From Anaerolineae bacterium (GTDB taxonomy: Bacteria; Chloroflexota; Anaerolineae; 4572-78; J111), in contig JAHDWA010000012.1 of the NCBI GenBank assembly GCA_023382535.1, positions 1-64,000 on the forward strand: DNA of 64,000 nt. Direction: 5' to 3'. Below the pieces are notes generated by a model. That model was not told the origin of the DNA and searched no databases. It worked only from the letters and a program-made list of their open reading frames with translations. This document shows positions 23,869-32,733 of the stretch, piece after piece. The translations under genes and the position numbers were made by a program. Within the stretch, counting starts at the first letter, position 1; every line of letters starts with the position of its first letter.

Positions 23869-26111
23869 CCACTCTTCTCCGTTATGCCGGCCAGGGCTGG
23901 CTGCAGTTGGTAAACCAGGAGTTGTTCAGCCTTGCCTCTGAAGGCATGCGCCCCCAGGGACTCCAATTGAAATTCGTGGCGGCGCTCTCGCAAAGCAAAC
24001 AGGGTGTGCTGGCTGATCAAGGCGCTGCTTTCTTCGCCAAACTGGCGGGTCAGGCTTTCGAGCCGGGTCGTCGTATTGACGGTATCGCCAATAATGGTGT
24101 AATGCAGGCGGTCGTTACTACCCAGTCCGCCGGCGGTAACCGGCCCCGTATTTATACTGATGCCGACGGTAAAAGGCGGTTCACCCCGGTCTGTGCGCCG
24201 GGCATTGAGTTGGGCAGTCGCCTCCAGCATTTGAAGCGCTGCCTGGCAGGCCTGGTAGGCGCTCTCCTGAGGCCGGCGCGGGCGCGGCAAGACGCCAAAG
24301 AAAGCCATCATGGTGTCGCCCTCAATCTGGTTGACCACACCTCCCTGGGCGGTTATCAAGGGCACCATCTCGCCAAAAAATTCGTTAAGCCAGGTTAAAA
24401 TGGTGGTGGGTTCGGCGGTTTCGGAGAGCCGGGTAAAGCCACGGATATCACTGATCAATATAGTGGCTACGGTTTCATGCCCTTGCAGGCGTACTTCACC
24501 CGAAGCAAAGCCTCGCCGCAGTTCCTCACGCACCTCCGGTGAAACGGTCCGCCCCAGTAAATCGCGATAGGCTGAACCTTCGCGCAAGCCGGAAATCATC
24601 TGGTTAAAAGAGTGGGCCAAAACCGTCACTTCATCATTACCGGTGGCGGCGACTTGTACCTCCAAATCGCCTTGAGCCACTTTGGTTGAAGCCTCGACCA
24701 CTTGCAGCAGGGGGCGGGTTATCCGATTAGCCATATAGACCCCCAGGACAATGATGAGCAAAAGGGCGACCGTGGTGAGTAAAAAGATCTGCAGGCGGGT
24801 AATCTGGCTGGGCCGGGCCAGAAATGTTTCGGCCATAGCCACACCGATGACTCCCAGGTCATTGTTGTTGCGTGCTGCATCTGCTGTAACGTTAAATTCA
24901 CGCGCTTCCCAGGGGCCGACGAGTTCGCTGTAATTGATACTGGCTACCGCTAACGGGCGCGTCAAACTGTCTTCATCCTGCCGGGTTAAGACGACTGAGA
25001 CCAGTTCCGGGTCCAGGGATAGGCTGGCTTGTTCCAATAAAGTGGACGCCAGGGGTTGGCCGTTAAAATCGTATAGGGTGGTATGGGCCAGCGTACTTTG
25101 CCGGGCTTGCTGGACCAAAGTAGGCAGCGATTTACCGACCAGGATCGCCCCAACCAAGGCCCCGTCATCGGCGACAATTGGCCCGGCCACGTAAAAGATA
25201 TCGCCCCAGGAAGTTTGAGCCAGGCCGGCATATTTGTCGCGCCCATTGTCAACCTGCCCGCCTAAGACTTTTTGGACAAAGTCCCACCGGCCAAAAATCG
25301 TCTCGCCTCGAGAGGCACTGTAATCTTCCAGGACGCCGCCCTGCCGGTGACGCAGTGAAAGCACACTGGCGCCGTGAGTATCGAGAATCTCAACGGCTTC
25401 TACCTGGTAATTAATAGCCAGGGGTAAGGCAAAGGTGCGCAGACTCTCGGCATCGGCCGCTATGACCGCCGGGGGTACGCCCTGGGTATGGGCTAACAAA
25501 CGCTGCGTTTCCAGCAGGCGGTCTTCTTCTTTAACCATCCAATCGTTCGTTAATTTTCCAGCTTCAATCAATTGGTTGGTAAATCGTTCTTCAATGGTAT
25601 CCAGCACCACCTGGCTGACCACAAAAGCGACAGCAGCAGCCAAGACCAGCGCCAGTAAAACATACGGCAGCGTAATTTTCATCCGTACCGGGAAACGGAC
25701 CCGGGGCAATCTGACCGGAACGGCTGAAACAGGAGCACTCTTACGCTCCGGGTGCTCCAGCGTGGCGAGAGCCTGCTCCAGCTCGGTGCGGGTGAAGGGG
25801 GGGTGCAGAAAAAGCGGCGTTCCATATCGTTCTTTGGCCTGCAGCTCCTGCTGGGGATCGGGGTAAGCGCTGGTAAACAGGATTTTGGTTTGGGGAAAGT
25901 GTGCCTGCACCCGTTCCAGCAAATCCGACCAGCCCTGGCGGGTTGAATGTAAATCAACCACTACCAATTCCGGTTGGGTCTGTTCCAGAAGCGAGAGCGC
26001 TTCGGCCGGGGCCGGCGCGTGCCTGGCTTGGTGGCCCTGCTCTCTCAATAGATTGAGGAGAAGCTGGGTTGAGCTTGAGTGGGGTTGGGCTATCAAGACC
26101 TGGAAGGGCAT
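23865..26111 (-). CDS. Membrane adenylate/guanylate cyclase with receiver-like, Cache and HAMP domains
   Basis: A 748-residue class III cyclase. Order: receiver-like domain (1-120; phospho-site region LVVVDLHSTRQGW), membrane segment (about 145-165), extracytoplasmic Cache sensor (170-425), membrane segment (430-455), HAMP (455-510) and catalytic domain (540-725). Metal aspartates are in SDIRGFTRLSE and EGDTMMAFFG, and NTGPVTAGGLGSNDRLHYTI continues the fold. A receiver placed before a membrane sensor is unusual, and its weak motifs suggest it is not a classical phospho-acceptor. The gene is coupled to the surface protein by a 4-bp overlap. Confidence 0.85.
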   Translation of the reverse strand: MPFQVLIAQPHSSSTQLLLNLLREQGHQARHAPAPAEALSLLEQTQPELVVVDLHSTRQGWSDLLERVQAHFPQTKILFTSAYPDPQQELQAKERYGTPLFLHPPFTRTELEQALATLEHPERKSAPVSAVPVRLPRVRFPVRMKITLPYVLLALVLAAAVAFVVSQVVLDTIEERFTNQLIEAGKLTNDWMVKEEDRLLETQRLLAHTQGVPPAVIAADAESLRTFALPLAINYQVEAVEILDTHGASVLSLRHRQGGVLEDYSASRGETIFGRWDFVQKVLGGQVDNGRDKYAGLAQTSWGDIFYVAGPIVADDGALVGAILVGKSLPTLVQQARQSTLAHTTLYDFNGQPLASTLLEQASLSLDPELVSVVLTRQDEDSLTRPLAVASINYSELVGPWEAREFNVTADAARNNNDLGVIGVAMAETFLARPSQITRLQIFLLTTVALLLIIVLGVYMANRITRPLLQVVEASTKVAQGDLEVQVAATGNDEVTVLAHSFNQMISGLREGSAYRDLLGRTVSPEVREELRRGFASGEVRLQGHETVATILISDIRGFTRLSETAEPTTILTWLNEFFGEMVPLITAQGGVVNQIEGDTMMAFFGVLPRPRRPQESAYQACQAALQMLEATAQLNARRTDRGEPPFTVGISINTGPVTAGGLGSNDRLHYTIIGDTVNTTTRLESLTRQFGEESSALISQHTLFALRERRHEFQLESLGAHAFRGKAEQLLVYQLQPALAGITEKSG

Positions 26112-26248
26112 AACTTACCTCGAAAATAGAGCGCTGATCACCGAGTGAAAAACTTCTCATTGAATGGCTGCCCGCCGCCTATGACCATGTTATTATAACA
26201 TTCCGGGGTTTGAACCCGGTTTGAGGGGCTGAGAATTGGGTTAGGTAA

Positions 26249-26635
26249 TCAGGTAACCTCATCGGTATGGGGAGTGGTGGGTTGAATGAGACTCTTTAAT
26301 TGAGAAACCAATACTCCTATCGGAACCGGTTTGAGCAGGTACTCATCCGCGCCAGCTTCCAGGGCTTGCACGACTCCAGCGGAGTCAATTACCGCCGAGA
26401 CGACTAAAATCGGAACCTGGCTGAAGGCGCGGATAGCCCGGCAGGTCTCCCAACCGCTCAGACCCGGCATCATCAAATCCAGCATAATCACATCTGGCTG
26501 TAAGTGGCGGGCGGCCTCAATTCCGGCGGCGCCCGAGTGAGCTACAAACACCTCAAACAGGTCCTGGGGGAGCTTATCCTGAAGCATCCGGGTAAAGAGT
26601 ACTTCATCATCAATAATCAATAGTTTGGCCGGCAC
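26249..26635 (-). CDS. Single-domain response regulator
   Basis: A 128-residue CheY-like receiver. Acidic pocket residues are in LLIIDDEVLF, the phospho-acceptor is Asp53 in DVIMLDLMMPGLSG, and the conserved lysine is in EYLLKPVPIG. No output domain. Its start lies 3 bp after the stop of the receiver-kinase gene at 26639, so it is part of one signalling operon with the two kinases and probably relays phosphate from them. Confidence 0.88.
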   Translation of the reverse strand: MPAKLLIIDDEVLFTRMLQDKLPQDLFEVFVAHSGAAGIEAARHLQPDVIMLDLMMPGLSGWETCRAIRAFSQVPILVVSAVIDSAGVVQALEAGADEYLLKPVPIGVLVSQLKSLIQPTTPHTDEVT

Positions 26636-26638
26636 CTT

Positions 26639-27733
26639 TTAAATTTCCACGGTAAAAATAGACCCGGTTGGTAGGTTAGGCTCAACAAAGATCCGACCGC
26701 CATGCGCTTCAGTGACCATTTTACAAAAAGCCAACCCCAGTCCTACTTGGGGAATGCCTCGAAGTTTCAGATCAACAATTTCAAACTTATCAAAGATACG
26801 CTCGTAATGCTCCGGAGCGATACCGGGGCCTTCGTCTAAAATCTTAAGCCGTAGCTGGGGCGAGTCTGAGGACTCGTTTTTAGGCTCGGGGTATTCTACT
26901 CGCACGGTGACGTGGCTATTAGCCGGTGAAAATTTTAGGGCATTAGAAATCAGGTTGTCCAGTAATCGTTGGAACATGTTGGCGTCAAGACAGACCGGGC
27001 GCGACTCCGCCGGCAATTCGAACACGAGTTCAATTTTTCTGGATTGGGCGATAATTTTGTGCGTTCTCTCCACTTGTTGGATAAGCTGGCCCACTTCCAC
27101 AAGTGACCGGTTCAAGATGGGCTGGTCAGCCTCAACTTTGGTCAGCATCAACAAATCGTTTAAAAACGAGTCCAACTGATGAGCTTGTTTCTTGATTTCA
27201 TTAATTCCAGTCAGATTCTCAGGGGTATGGGGGTTCTTTAGCAGTAATAACTCGCTAAACCCCATGATGACGGCTAAGGGGGTTCTAACGTCATGCACAA
27301 TCATCTGGGCCAGGTTTTCGCGCAGACGCAGCGTCGCTTCTAACTGGTCATATTGTTGTTTTATCCGCACCATCGAGCGCACGCGCGCCCGCAGCTCAAG
27401 CTCACTCACCGGCTTGCGTAAAAAATCATTTGCTCCGGCCGCAAAACCGGTAACCAAATCCTCTTTGTTAACCAGGGCTGTCACCAGGATGATAGGAATG
27501 TTCTGCCAGCGCTCGTCGGCTTTGAGACGCCGGCAGACTTCAAAACCATCTACAACCGGCATCATCACATCCAGCAGAATCACATCAGGATTGATTGTCT
27601 CAATGTGGGTCAGAACCTCGACGCCGCTGCTGGCAAAGACCAGCTTGTATCCCTCTGGATATAAAAATCCTTCTAATAGATCGCGAGCGACCCGTTCATC
27701 ATCAACAATCAGGATAGTAGCCGTACCGCTCAT
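26639..27733 (-). CDS. Receiver-histidine kinase hybrid
   Basis: A 364-residue soluble protein. The receiver (5-120) has the phospho-aspartate in DVILLDVMMPVVDG. The HisKA domain (about 138-200) has the phospho-histidine in MIVHDVRTPLAVIMGF, and the HATPase_c domain (245-360) has N-box FQRLLDNLISNALKFSP and G-box DEGPGI. It has no sensor or membrane segment, so input must come as phosphate on the receiver, probably from the upstream hybrid kinase, with which it overlaps by 4 bp. Its output may be the single receiver downstream. Confidence 0.88.
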   Translation of the reverse strand: MSGTATILIVDDERVARDLLEGFLYPEGYKLVFASSGVEVLTHIETINPDVILLDVMMPVVDGFEVCRRLKADERWQNIPIILVTALVNKEDLVTGFAAGANDFLRKPVSELELRARVRSMVRIKQQYDQLEATLRLRENLAQMIVHDVRTPLAVIMGFSELLLLKNPHTPENLTGINEIKKQAHQLDSFLNDLLMLTKVEADQPILNRSLVEVGQLIQQVERTHKIIAQSRKIELVFELPAESRPVCLDANMFQRLLDNLISNALKFSPANSHVTVRVEYPEPKNESSDSPQLRLKILDEGPGIAPEHYERIFDKFEIVDLKLRGIPQVGLGLAFCKMVTEAHGGRIFVEPNLPTGSIFTVEI

Positions 27734-30312
27734 ACAAAATCTCCTCTAAGCTGGGCTTTAATCGTCTTAACCAACTTTTCCAAATGAACCGGTTTGCTCA
27801 GATAATCATTCGCGCCAGCCTCCAGGCAGCGCTCCCGGTCCCCGGGCATAGCCAGGGAAGTAACAGCGATAATCGGGATTGGGGTCAGCGTGCCGTCAGC
27901 CCGGAGGTGGCGAGTTGCTTCTAATCCATCCATAACGGGCATCTGAATATCCATCAGGATAAGGTTGGGTTGCTCTTCCTGCGTTCTTTCAATAGCCTCT
28001 TTACCGTTACGAACGACGGTGACTTGAAAGCCGACGGCCTGTAGATAATCTTGAAACAAGCTAATATTATCCTCATTGTCATCGGCTAATAAAATTCGAT
28101 AAGGTTGTCCGTTTGGAGCCAGGGCTAGCTCCGCCAGATTGATCTCTGGATTGACCTCTTCGGTTGAGCTGGTCTCTCTGACCGGCTTGGTCCAGGGCAG
28201 CGAAAAAGTAAAACGGCTGCCCTGGTTAACCTGGCTTTCCAGGGAAACGCTCCCGCCGTGTAATTCGGCCATCCGGAATACCAGGGACAACCCCAAGCCG
28301 GTGCCGCTGTACTGCCGGGACAGACGGCTATCCAGTTGCACAAAAGGTTTGAAGAGGCGCTTTAGATCTTCCGGGGCAATGCCGATGCCGGTATCCCAAA
28401 CGGTAAAATGAACGACCTGCTCGGCTTCGTCTCCCCTCACCTCCAGCCCAACCTGGCCTCCTTCGGGGGTAAATTTGACGGCATTACTCAACAGGTTGAC
28501 CAGCATTTGCTTGAGGCGGCGCTCATCGGCCTGTATTTCGGCGACCTGGTCAATAACAGTTTCGGCTACTTGAAGCTGTTTCTTGAGAGCCAATTGTCTA
28601 ATCATGCGCAGGCTGGCCTCGCAGACCGCCTCAATGGACACCGGCGTAATTTCCAGCTCCATTTTACCGGCTTCAACTTTAGAGAGGTCAAGGATATCGT
28701 TAATTACAGCCAGCAGGTGCGCGCCGCTTTCTTCAATATTCTTGGCAAATTTAAGCTGCCGCTCGTTGAGCGGCCCAAACGTTCCGTTCTGTAATATCTC
28801 GGCAAACCCGAGAATGGAGTTCAACGGGGTGCGCAGTTCATGGCTCATTCCGGCCAAAAATTCATCTTTAAGCCGTGCTGCTTTGGCCAGTTCGGCATTG
28901 GCCCGGCTCAATTCGGCGGTGCGTTCTTGCACCCGTTGGGCCAACAAGCCGCGTTCTTCTTCGAGGCGTTCAAATAAGCGGGCATTCTCGATGGCGCCGG
29001 CCGCCTGATTAGCCAGCAGTTGCGCCAGCGAAATTTCTTGGCGGGTAAAAATTCGTTCTACCCGGCTGTCCGCTAATTCAACCAGACCCAAAACCTGGCC
29101 CTTAAAAATCATCGGCAGCAGCATCCGTGTCTTGAGGTTTGCCCCCCTCATGTAAGCAAATTCGGCGGGATCAATATTGGGTTGGTTGAGAGTCATCTGC
29201 TCGCAGATTTGCTCTTCTAAAACCTCTCGCGTGACCGGGTATTCCGCCAGCCGAATTTCGGCCGGCGATTTCGAGTCCCACCAGCCGGCGGGATCATACC
29301 CGGCCATGCCGGAAATCGTCTGCTCAACCGGATTCCATTCAGAGAGGATGCAAGTTTCAACCCCCAGCAGTTTGGTCATTTCATAAGTCACGGTGTCTAA
29401 TACGTGGCGCAGGTCCAGGCTGGAGGTAATGGTTATGCCGGCAGCCTGCAAGGTGGTCAACTCGTGGTTACGCTGGAGTATCTCAGCTCGAGTGCGGTTA
29501 TGTGCGGTAAGGTCACGGGCTACCAGTTGAACAGCCAGCTTGCCCTGGTAGATAAAGGGGGTTTCCAGGGCTTCCACCTCAATCTCTGTTCCATCAAGCC
29601 GGATAAATTTTTGTTCAGTGAGGCTGCTTTTTTCGTGGGCTTTTTCCAATGGCGGGGATTGCTTGCTGTTCTGGCGTGGATGAGGCTGGATAAACTGGGC
29701 TATAGATTGGCCGATAAGTGGGGTTGGACTGCTGGCTCCCAGTAATTTAGCTCCGGCCGGGTTAACAAAGAGGATTTTACCCTGATGATGGATAGCAATA
29801 CTATTGGGAGACGCTTCTGCCCACTGGCGGTAAAATTCTTCGCTTTCATTCAACTGCAGTTCGGCCCCCTGGCGCTCGTCGAGATGAGGGCGTCCCGGCT
29901 CAGGTGTATCATTCAAACCGGTTAAGCTTTCGTCTACTTCTGGCTGGCTTGACTGGTCGAGCATCTGGTCACGAGTCTGCTTTCTGCCTGCACATATTTC
30001 GGCGGCTGGATCAGTGGGACTTTGTTCCATCCATGCTAACTCAGCCTGGTATTCCTCCAGCGGCCGGACGAAGTAACACTTTAAACTCCATCCTGTTAGC
30101 CACGCCGCCAGAATTGCCAGCAAAATTATCCCTCCGGTCTGGAGTAGCCCAAACTCACCTGGGTTGAGCCAAAAGTAAATGAGAGTGATGCCGATGATAA
30201 TCAGGGGGATAATTAACAGGGCAGATAGGAGAAGACGCAGACGCCGTTGCAAGTGCTGCAGCCGGGTTGAAAGAGGTAGTTTCGCAGGGGGAGGGGGTAT
30301 TGGGGAAATCAT
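27730..30312 (-). CDS. Membrane hybrid sensor histidine kinase (PAS-GAF-HisKA-HATPase-REC)
   Basis: An 860-residue hybrid kinase heading the operon. Two membrane helices (about 28-50 and 54-76) come first, then PAS (155-270), GAF (290-440), a short coiled coil rich in E, R and A, HisKA (475-540, with FLAGMSHELRTPLNSILGFA), HATPase_c (590-700, with NLLSNAVKFTPEGG and DTGIGIAPED) and a C-terminal receiver (735-855, phospho-aspartate in NLILMDIQMPVMDG). AGGAG lies 7 nt ahead of its ATG. The extracytoplasmic loop between the helices is very short, so signals are probably sensed inside the cell by PAS and GAF. Confidence 0.88.
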   Translation of the reverse strand: MISPIPPPPAKLPLSTRLQHLQRRLRLLLSALLIIPLIIIGITLIYFWLNPGEFGLLQTGGIILLAILAAWLTGWSLKCYFVRPLEEYQAELAWMEQSPTDPAAEICAGRKQTRDQMLDQSSQPEVDESLTGLNDTPEPGRPHLDERQGAELQLNESEEFYRQWAEASPNSIAIHHQGKILFVNPAGAKLLGASSPTPLIGQSIAQFIQPHPRQNSKQSPPLEKAHEKSSLTEQKFIRLDGTEIEVEALETPFIYQGKLAVQLVARDLTAHNRTRAEILQRNHELTTLQAAGITITSSLDLRHVLDTVTYEMTKLLGVETCILSEWNPVEQTISGMAGYDPAGWWDSKSPAEIRLAEYPVTREVLEEQICEQMTLNQPNIDPAEFAYMRGANLKTRMLLPMIFKGQVLGLVELADSRVERIFTRQEISLAQLLANQAAGAIENARLFERLEEERGLLAQRVQERTAELSRANAELAKAARLKDEFLAGMSHELRTPLNSILGFAEILQNGTFGPLNERQLKFAKNIEESGAHLLAVINDILDLSKVEAGKMELEITPVSIEAVCEASLRMIRQLALKKQLQVAETVIDQVAEIQADERRLKQMLVNLLSNAVKFTPEGGQVGLEVRGDEAEQVVHFTVWDTGIGIAPEDLKRLFKPFVQLDSRLSRQYSGTGLGLSLVFRMAELHGGSVSLESQVNQGSRFTFSLPWTKPVRETSSTEEVNPEINLAELALAPNGQPYRILLADDNEDNISLFQDYLQAVGFQVTVVRNGKEAIERTQEEQPNLILMDIQMPVMDGLEATRHLRADGTLTPIPIIAVTSLAMPGDRERCLEAGANDYLSKPVHLEKLVKTIKAQLRGDFV

Positions 30313-30466
30313 ATATCTCCTGGTAGAAAGTATGCTGTTTATTATATTCTACTCAATTTTAGCTAAATTTATAATAGGATAAGGGTAATTTATTTGTCCA
30401 GAGTTTCGCAAATTTACCGGATTTAAACTTTCTGAGCAAGCCCTCTTGGGCTATAATCTGCTGGCT

Positions 30467-31297
30467 ATGAACCAAAGCTCAAAATCGCCCAAACATACCT
30501 CCTGGAGCGACCTTGATCTCAACCGTTGGCGCGAGTATGAGGAGATTGAGACCGACTCGCTCTGGCTTTATCCCAACCGGGCCAGCGGCGATGGGCACAA
30601 ACTTGACTACCACGGCAATTACATTCCCCAGATTGCCACCCAGTTGTTAACCCGTTACAGTAAAAAAGACGAAATCGTGTTGGATATGTTTCTCGGTTCC
30701 GGCACTACCGCCGTTGAGGCTGCCCGGCTGGACCGGCGTTGTCTTGGGGTGGAACTGAAGCCGGAACTGGTTGAGTATGTGCGGGGTAAGATCAGGCCGG
30801 ACTTGCTTGAGTCGCGTATCCGGCTGTTACAGGGCAACAGCGCCGCGCCGGAGACGGTCGGCCGGATTACCGAAACTTTCCAAGCGATGCAGGCCGATGC
30901 CGCTCACCTGCTCATTCTCCATCCACCCTACGCCGATATAATCAAGTTTTCCGACCGTCCCGACGACCTCTCCAACGCCCCGACCACAGCCGCATTTCTG
31001 GATGGCTTTGAAATCGTCGCCCGGAATGGCTACGAGTTGTTGGCCCCTGGCCGCTTCGCCGCGCTCATCATCGGCGATAAGTACGCCAACGGGGAGCTGG
31101 TTCCGCTCGGTTTCTGGTGTATGGAGCGCATGAACCGGGCCGGCTTCAAAACAAAGGCGATCATCGTCAAAAATATTGAGGGCAACGAGAAGGGTAAAGG
31201 CAAAAGCGCCAATCTCTGGCGTTATAGGGCGCTGGCGGGGGGATACTATATTTTTAAGCATGAGTATATTATCTTGTTTTTTAAGCCGAAGGTGTAA
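30467..31297 (+). CDS. DNA methyltransferase (N6A/N4C type), probable restriction-modification partner
   Basis: A 276-residue SAM enzyme. Motif I is VLDMFLGSGTTAVEAARLDR and the acidic strand-2 end is CLGVELKPELVEYV. The catalytic motif reads LILHPPYADIIKF, a variant HPPY where DPPY, NPPY or SPPY is usual. The order (motif I, then catalytic motif) fits the gamma-like group. TATAAT at 30452-30457 is only about 10 nt before the ATG, implying an almost leaderless mRNA; an upstream in-frame TTG at 30446 is less likely. Downstream, after an inserted element, lies a protein with a PD-(D/E)xK-like motif, so the pair is probably a Type II restriction-modification system. Specificity unknown. Confidence 0.75.
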   Translation: MNQSSKSPKHTSWSDLDLNRWREYEEIETDSLWLYPNRASGDGHKLDYHGNYIPQIATQLLTRYSKKDEIVLDMFLGSGTTAVEAARLDRRCLGVELKPELVEYVRGKIRPDLLESRIRLLQGNSAAPETVGRITETFQAMQADAAHLLILHPPYADIIKFSDRPDDLSNAPTTAAFLDGFEIVARNGYELLAPGRFAALIIGDKYANGELVPLGFWCMERMNRAGFKTKAIIVKNIEGNEKGKGKSANLWRYRALAGGYYIFKHEYIILFFKPKV

Positions 31298-31643
31298 AAT
31301 ATCTTGCGTCTTACGTCTTGCGGGTGATGTTTAGGAAATGATAATGACCTACGAGGAATGGCTGGCCTCTGTGCCGCAGGATTTGACGACTGACCCTCTT
31401 TGGCGGATGGAAGTATACCGGCTGGCTGTTTTCGCCGTTGACCTTGCTTGGCACGATGTGTCGAAATTGGCCCAGGATAAGCGTACCATCAGTTTAACCG
31501 ACCAGTTGTATCGAGCTATTGGTTCCATTGGAGCGAATATTGCTGAGGGCTATAATGAGCTGAATGATAAATGGCTGCTCGACAATCCTCCCCTTCCATA
31601 ATCACCAAGTAAAAATATTACGCAAGACGCAACACGTTTTACA
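31293..31643 (+). mobile_element. Four-helix-bundle gene element with inverted flanks, copy 2
   Basis: Outer ends TGTAAAA (31293-31299) and TTTTACA (31637-31643) are perfectly inverted. Inside them TTGCGTCTT (31304-31312) is inverted at AAGACGCAA (31624-31632), and TCTTGCG (31316-31322) at CGCAAGA (31621-31627). The left end contains the methyltransferase stop codon and the right end stops at the next ATG, so the element exactly fills the gap. It has the same plan as 17450-17876 but a different repeat word. No target duplication or recombinase was found. Confidence 0.5.
31344..31601 (+). pseudogene. Truncated four-helix-bundle protein
   Basis: The frame reads TYEEWLASVPQDLTTDPLWR, then MEVYRLAVFAVDLAWHDVSK, and reaches the family block RAIGSIGANIAEGY. 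It then turns into an unrelated 15-residue tail and stops, where family members continue with two more helices (the ESRDWYYKARHVL region seen in the copy at 17509). The total of about 85 residues is well short of the usual 115-130. The ATG at 31344 is favoured because AGGA lies 7 nt upstream; an ATG at 31338 is also in frame. Members of the family include rRNA intervening-sequence proteins and Avd; molecular function is unclear. Confidence 0.7.
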
Positions 31644-32285
31644 ATGTTTAACCTTATCCGGGACGAACTTAATAAACTCGACTTTCTGCCTCCCTGGGGC
31701 CGGGCGCAGGGGGATCAGTGGGACCGGTTAAGCAGCTTCGTCTACCAGGTCAAAACGCTTCAGGGGGTTCAACGCCAGGCACGGGCGGTCGCGCAAGCCC
31801 ATAGACTTAATGTTGAAGCCTTTGCCGCCTACGCCCTGCGCCGCTGGTTCAACCACCATACCCACGATCAGATTTTGCAGGTATTCTGCACCCACCCGGA
31901 TGTCAAGCCGGAAGAAATCCGCAAACACCACAGTATTGATTTTTATCTGCGTGACATTCCCTTTGACCTTAAAATCAGCGCCTTTCCCAAAGCTTATCCC
32001 AAGAGCCTCAAGCACGCCTGGCAGCACCGGCATGAGCTGGCGCTGTGGCAGTATGAGAATCAGTCAAAGCAGGGCCGCTATCATACGGGCAACCGCTTTT
32101 TTATTATCTTGCACCACCGCTCTCAGCCAGATCTGAGCTGGCAGCTCCGCCGTGACTTTGAAGCTCTGGAACGCCTCATTCAAGAGTTTTTGACAGCCCC
32201 CACCCTGCTCGGCCTGACCCTGACGAACCCCAAGACCCAGGAAATTCATCAACCCTGGGCGGCAGTAATCTTCCACATCAAGTAA
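31644..32285 (+). CDS. Probable restriction endonuclease (PD-(D/E)xK-like), hypothetical
   Basis: A 213-residue soluble protein I do not recognise as a named family. The segment SIDFYLRDIPFDLKISAFPK, around residues 97-116, has an aspartate followed 10 residues later by D-L-K on adjacent predicted strands, the pattern of a PD-(D/E)xK nuclease site. The C-terminal half has a RFFIILHHR strand and an ordinary helix. It follows a DNA methyltransferase with only the four-helix-bundle element in between, so a restriction partner is inferred from motif plus context. The ATG directly abuts the inverted repeat of the element, and no clear ribosome binding site remains. Confidence 0.5.
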   Translation: MFNLIRDELNKLDFLPPWGRAQGDQWDRLSSFVYQVKTLQGVQRQARAVAQAHRLNVEAFAAYALRRWFNHHTHDQILQVFCTHPDVKPEEIRKHHSIDFYLRDIPFDLKISAFPKAYPKSLKHAWQHRHELALWQYENQSKQGRYHTGNRFFIILHHRSQPDLSWQLRRDFEALERLIQEFLTAPTLLGLTLTNPKTQEIHQPWAAVIFHIK

Positions 32286-32306
32286 AGTAGTACTCGCCTC
32301 CTAAAT

Positions 32307-32335
32307 TTGACACCAAATTTTTTTGGGCTTATACT
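32307..32335 (+). promoter_or_regulatory. Consensus-like promoter of the pentose transport region
   Basis: TTGACA (32307-32312), a 17-bp spacer, TATACT (32330-32335). It reads into the truncated ATPase fragment and the following transporter genes. Confidence 0.78.
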
Positions 32336-32359
32336 GTTATCGTTCCCGTGAACGATAAC
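32336..32359 (+). promoter_or_regulatory. LacI/GalR-type operator
   Basis: GTTATCGTTC (32336-32345) and GAACGATAAC (32350-32359) are perfect inverted arms around CCGT, immediately after the -10, so binding should block initiation. The LacI regulator at 41548, inside the same sugar region, is the obvious candidate ligand protein. Confidence 0.72.
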
Positions 32360-32385
32360 GGAAAAATAATTAGGGTTACAATGCT

Positions 32386-32733
32386 GTGACATCCTCCAAC
32401 GAAGTAGTCTCCTCAACGCAAGACAGACCGGTCCTGCTGGAAATGCGGGCAATTACCAAGCGTTTCCCCGGTGTGTTAGCCCTCTCCGATGTCAACTTTA
32501 ATGTGGGCCAGTGGGAAGTAGTCGCTCTCGTCGGCGAAAATGGCGCCGGTAAATCCACCTTGATGAAAATTATCTCCGGTGTCTACCTTGGTGATACCGG
32601 CGAGATTATCTATAAAGGCAAACCGGTCACCTTTACCGACCCGCGCCAGGCTCAGGCCGCCGGGATCGCCCCTATCTACCAAGAGCTAAATCAAGTCCCC
32701 GACTTTCCATTAAGGAGTTGCTACCGTGATTGA
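32386..32733 (+). pseudogene. Truncated sugar ABC ATPase (N-terminal fragment)
   Basis: 115 residues match the start of RbsA/XylG-type double ATPases: [20 protein letters not shown], Walker [18 protein letters not shown], and the Q-loop [10 protein letters not shown]. At the point where LSVAENIFLG should follow, the frame becomes FPLRSCYRD and stops. The signature, Walker B and the whole second domain are missing, so it cannot work as an ATPase. It sits directly behind the operator-promoter and overlaps the start of a different ABC ATPase at 32726, as if a new cassette had replaced the rest of the old one. Confidence 0.75.

Noticed and set aside
26192..26197. TATAAT on the minus strand as the cyclase promoter
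   Set aside because: Good -10 but no recognisable -35 at 16-18 bp; too weak to list as a feature.
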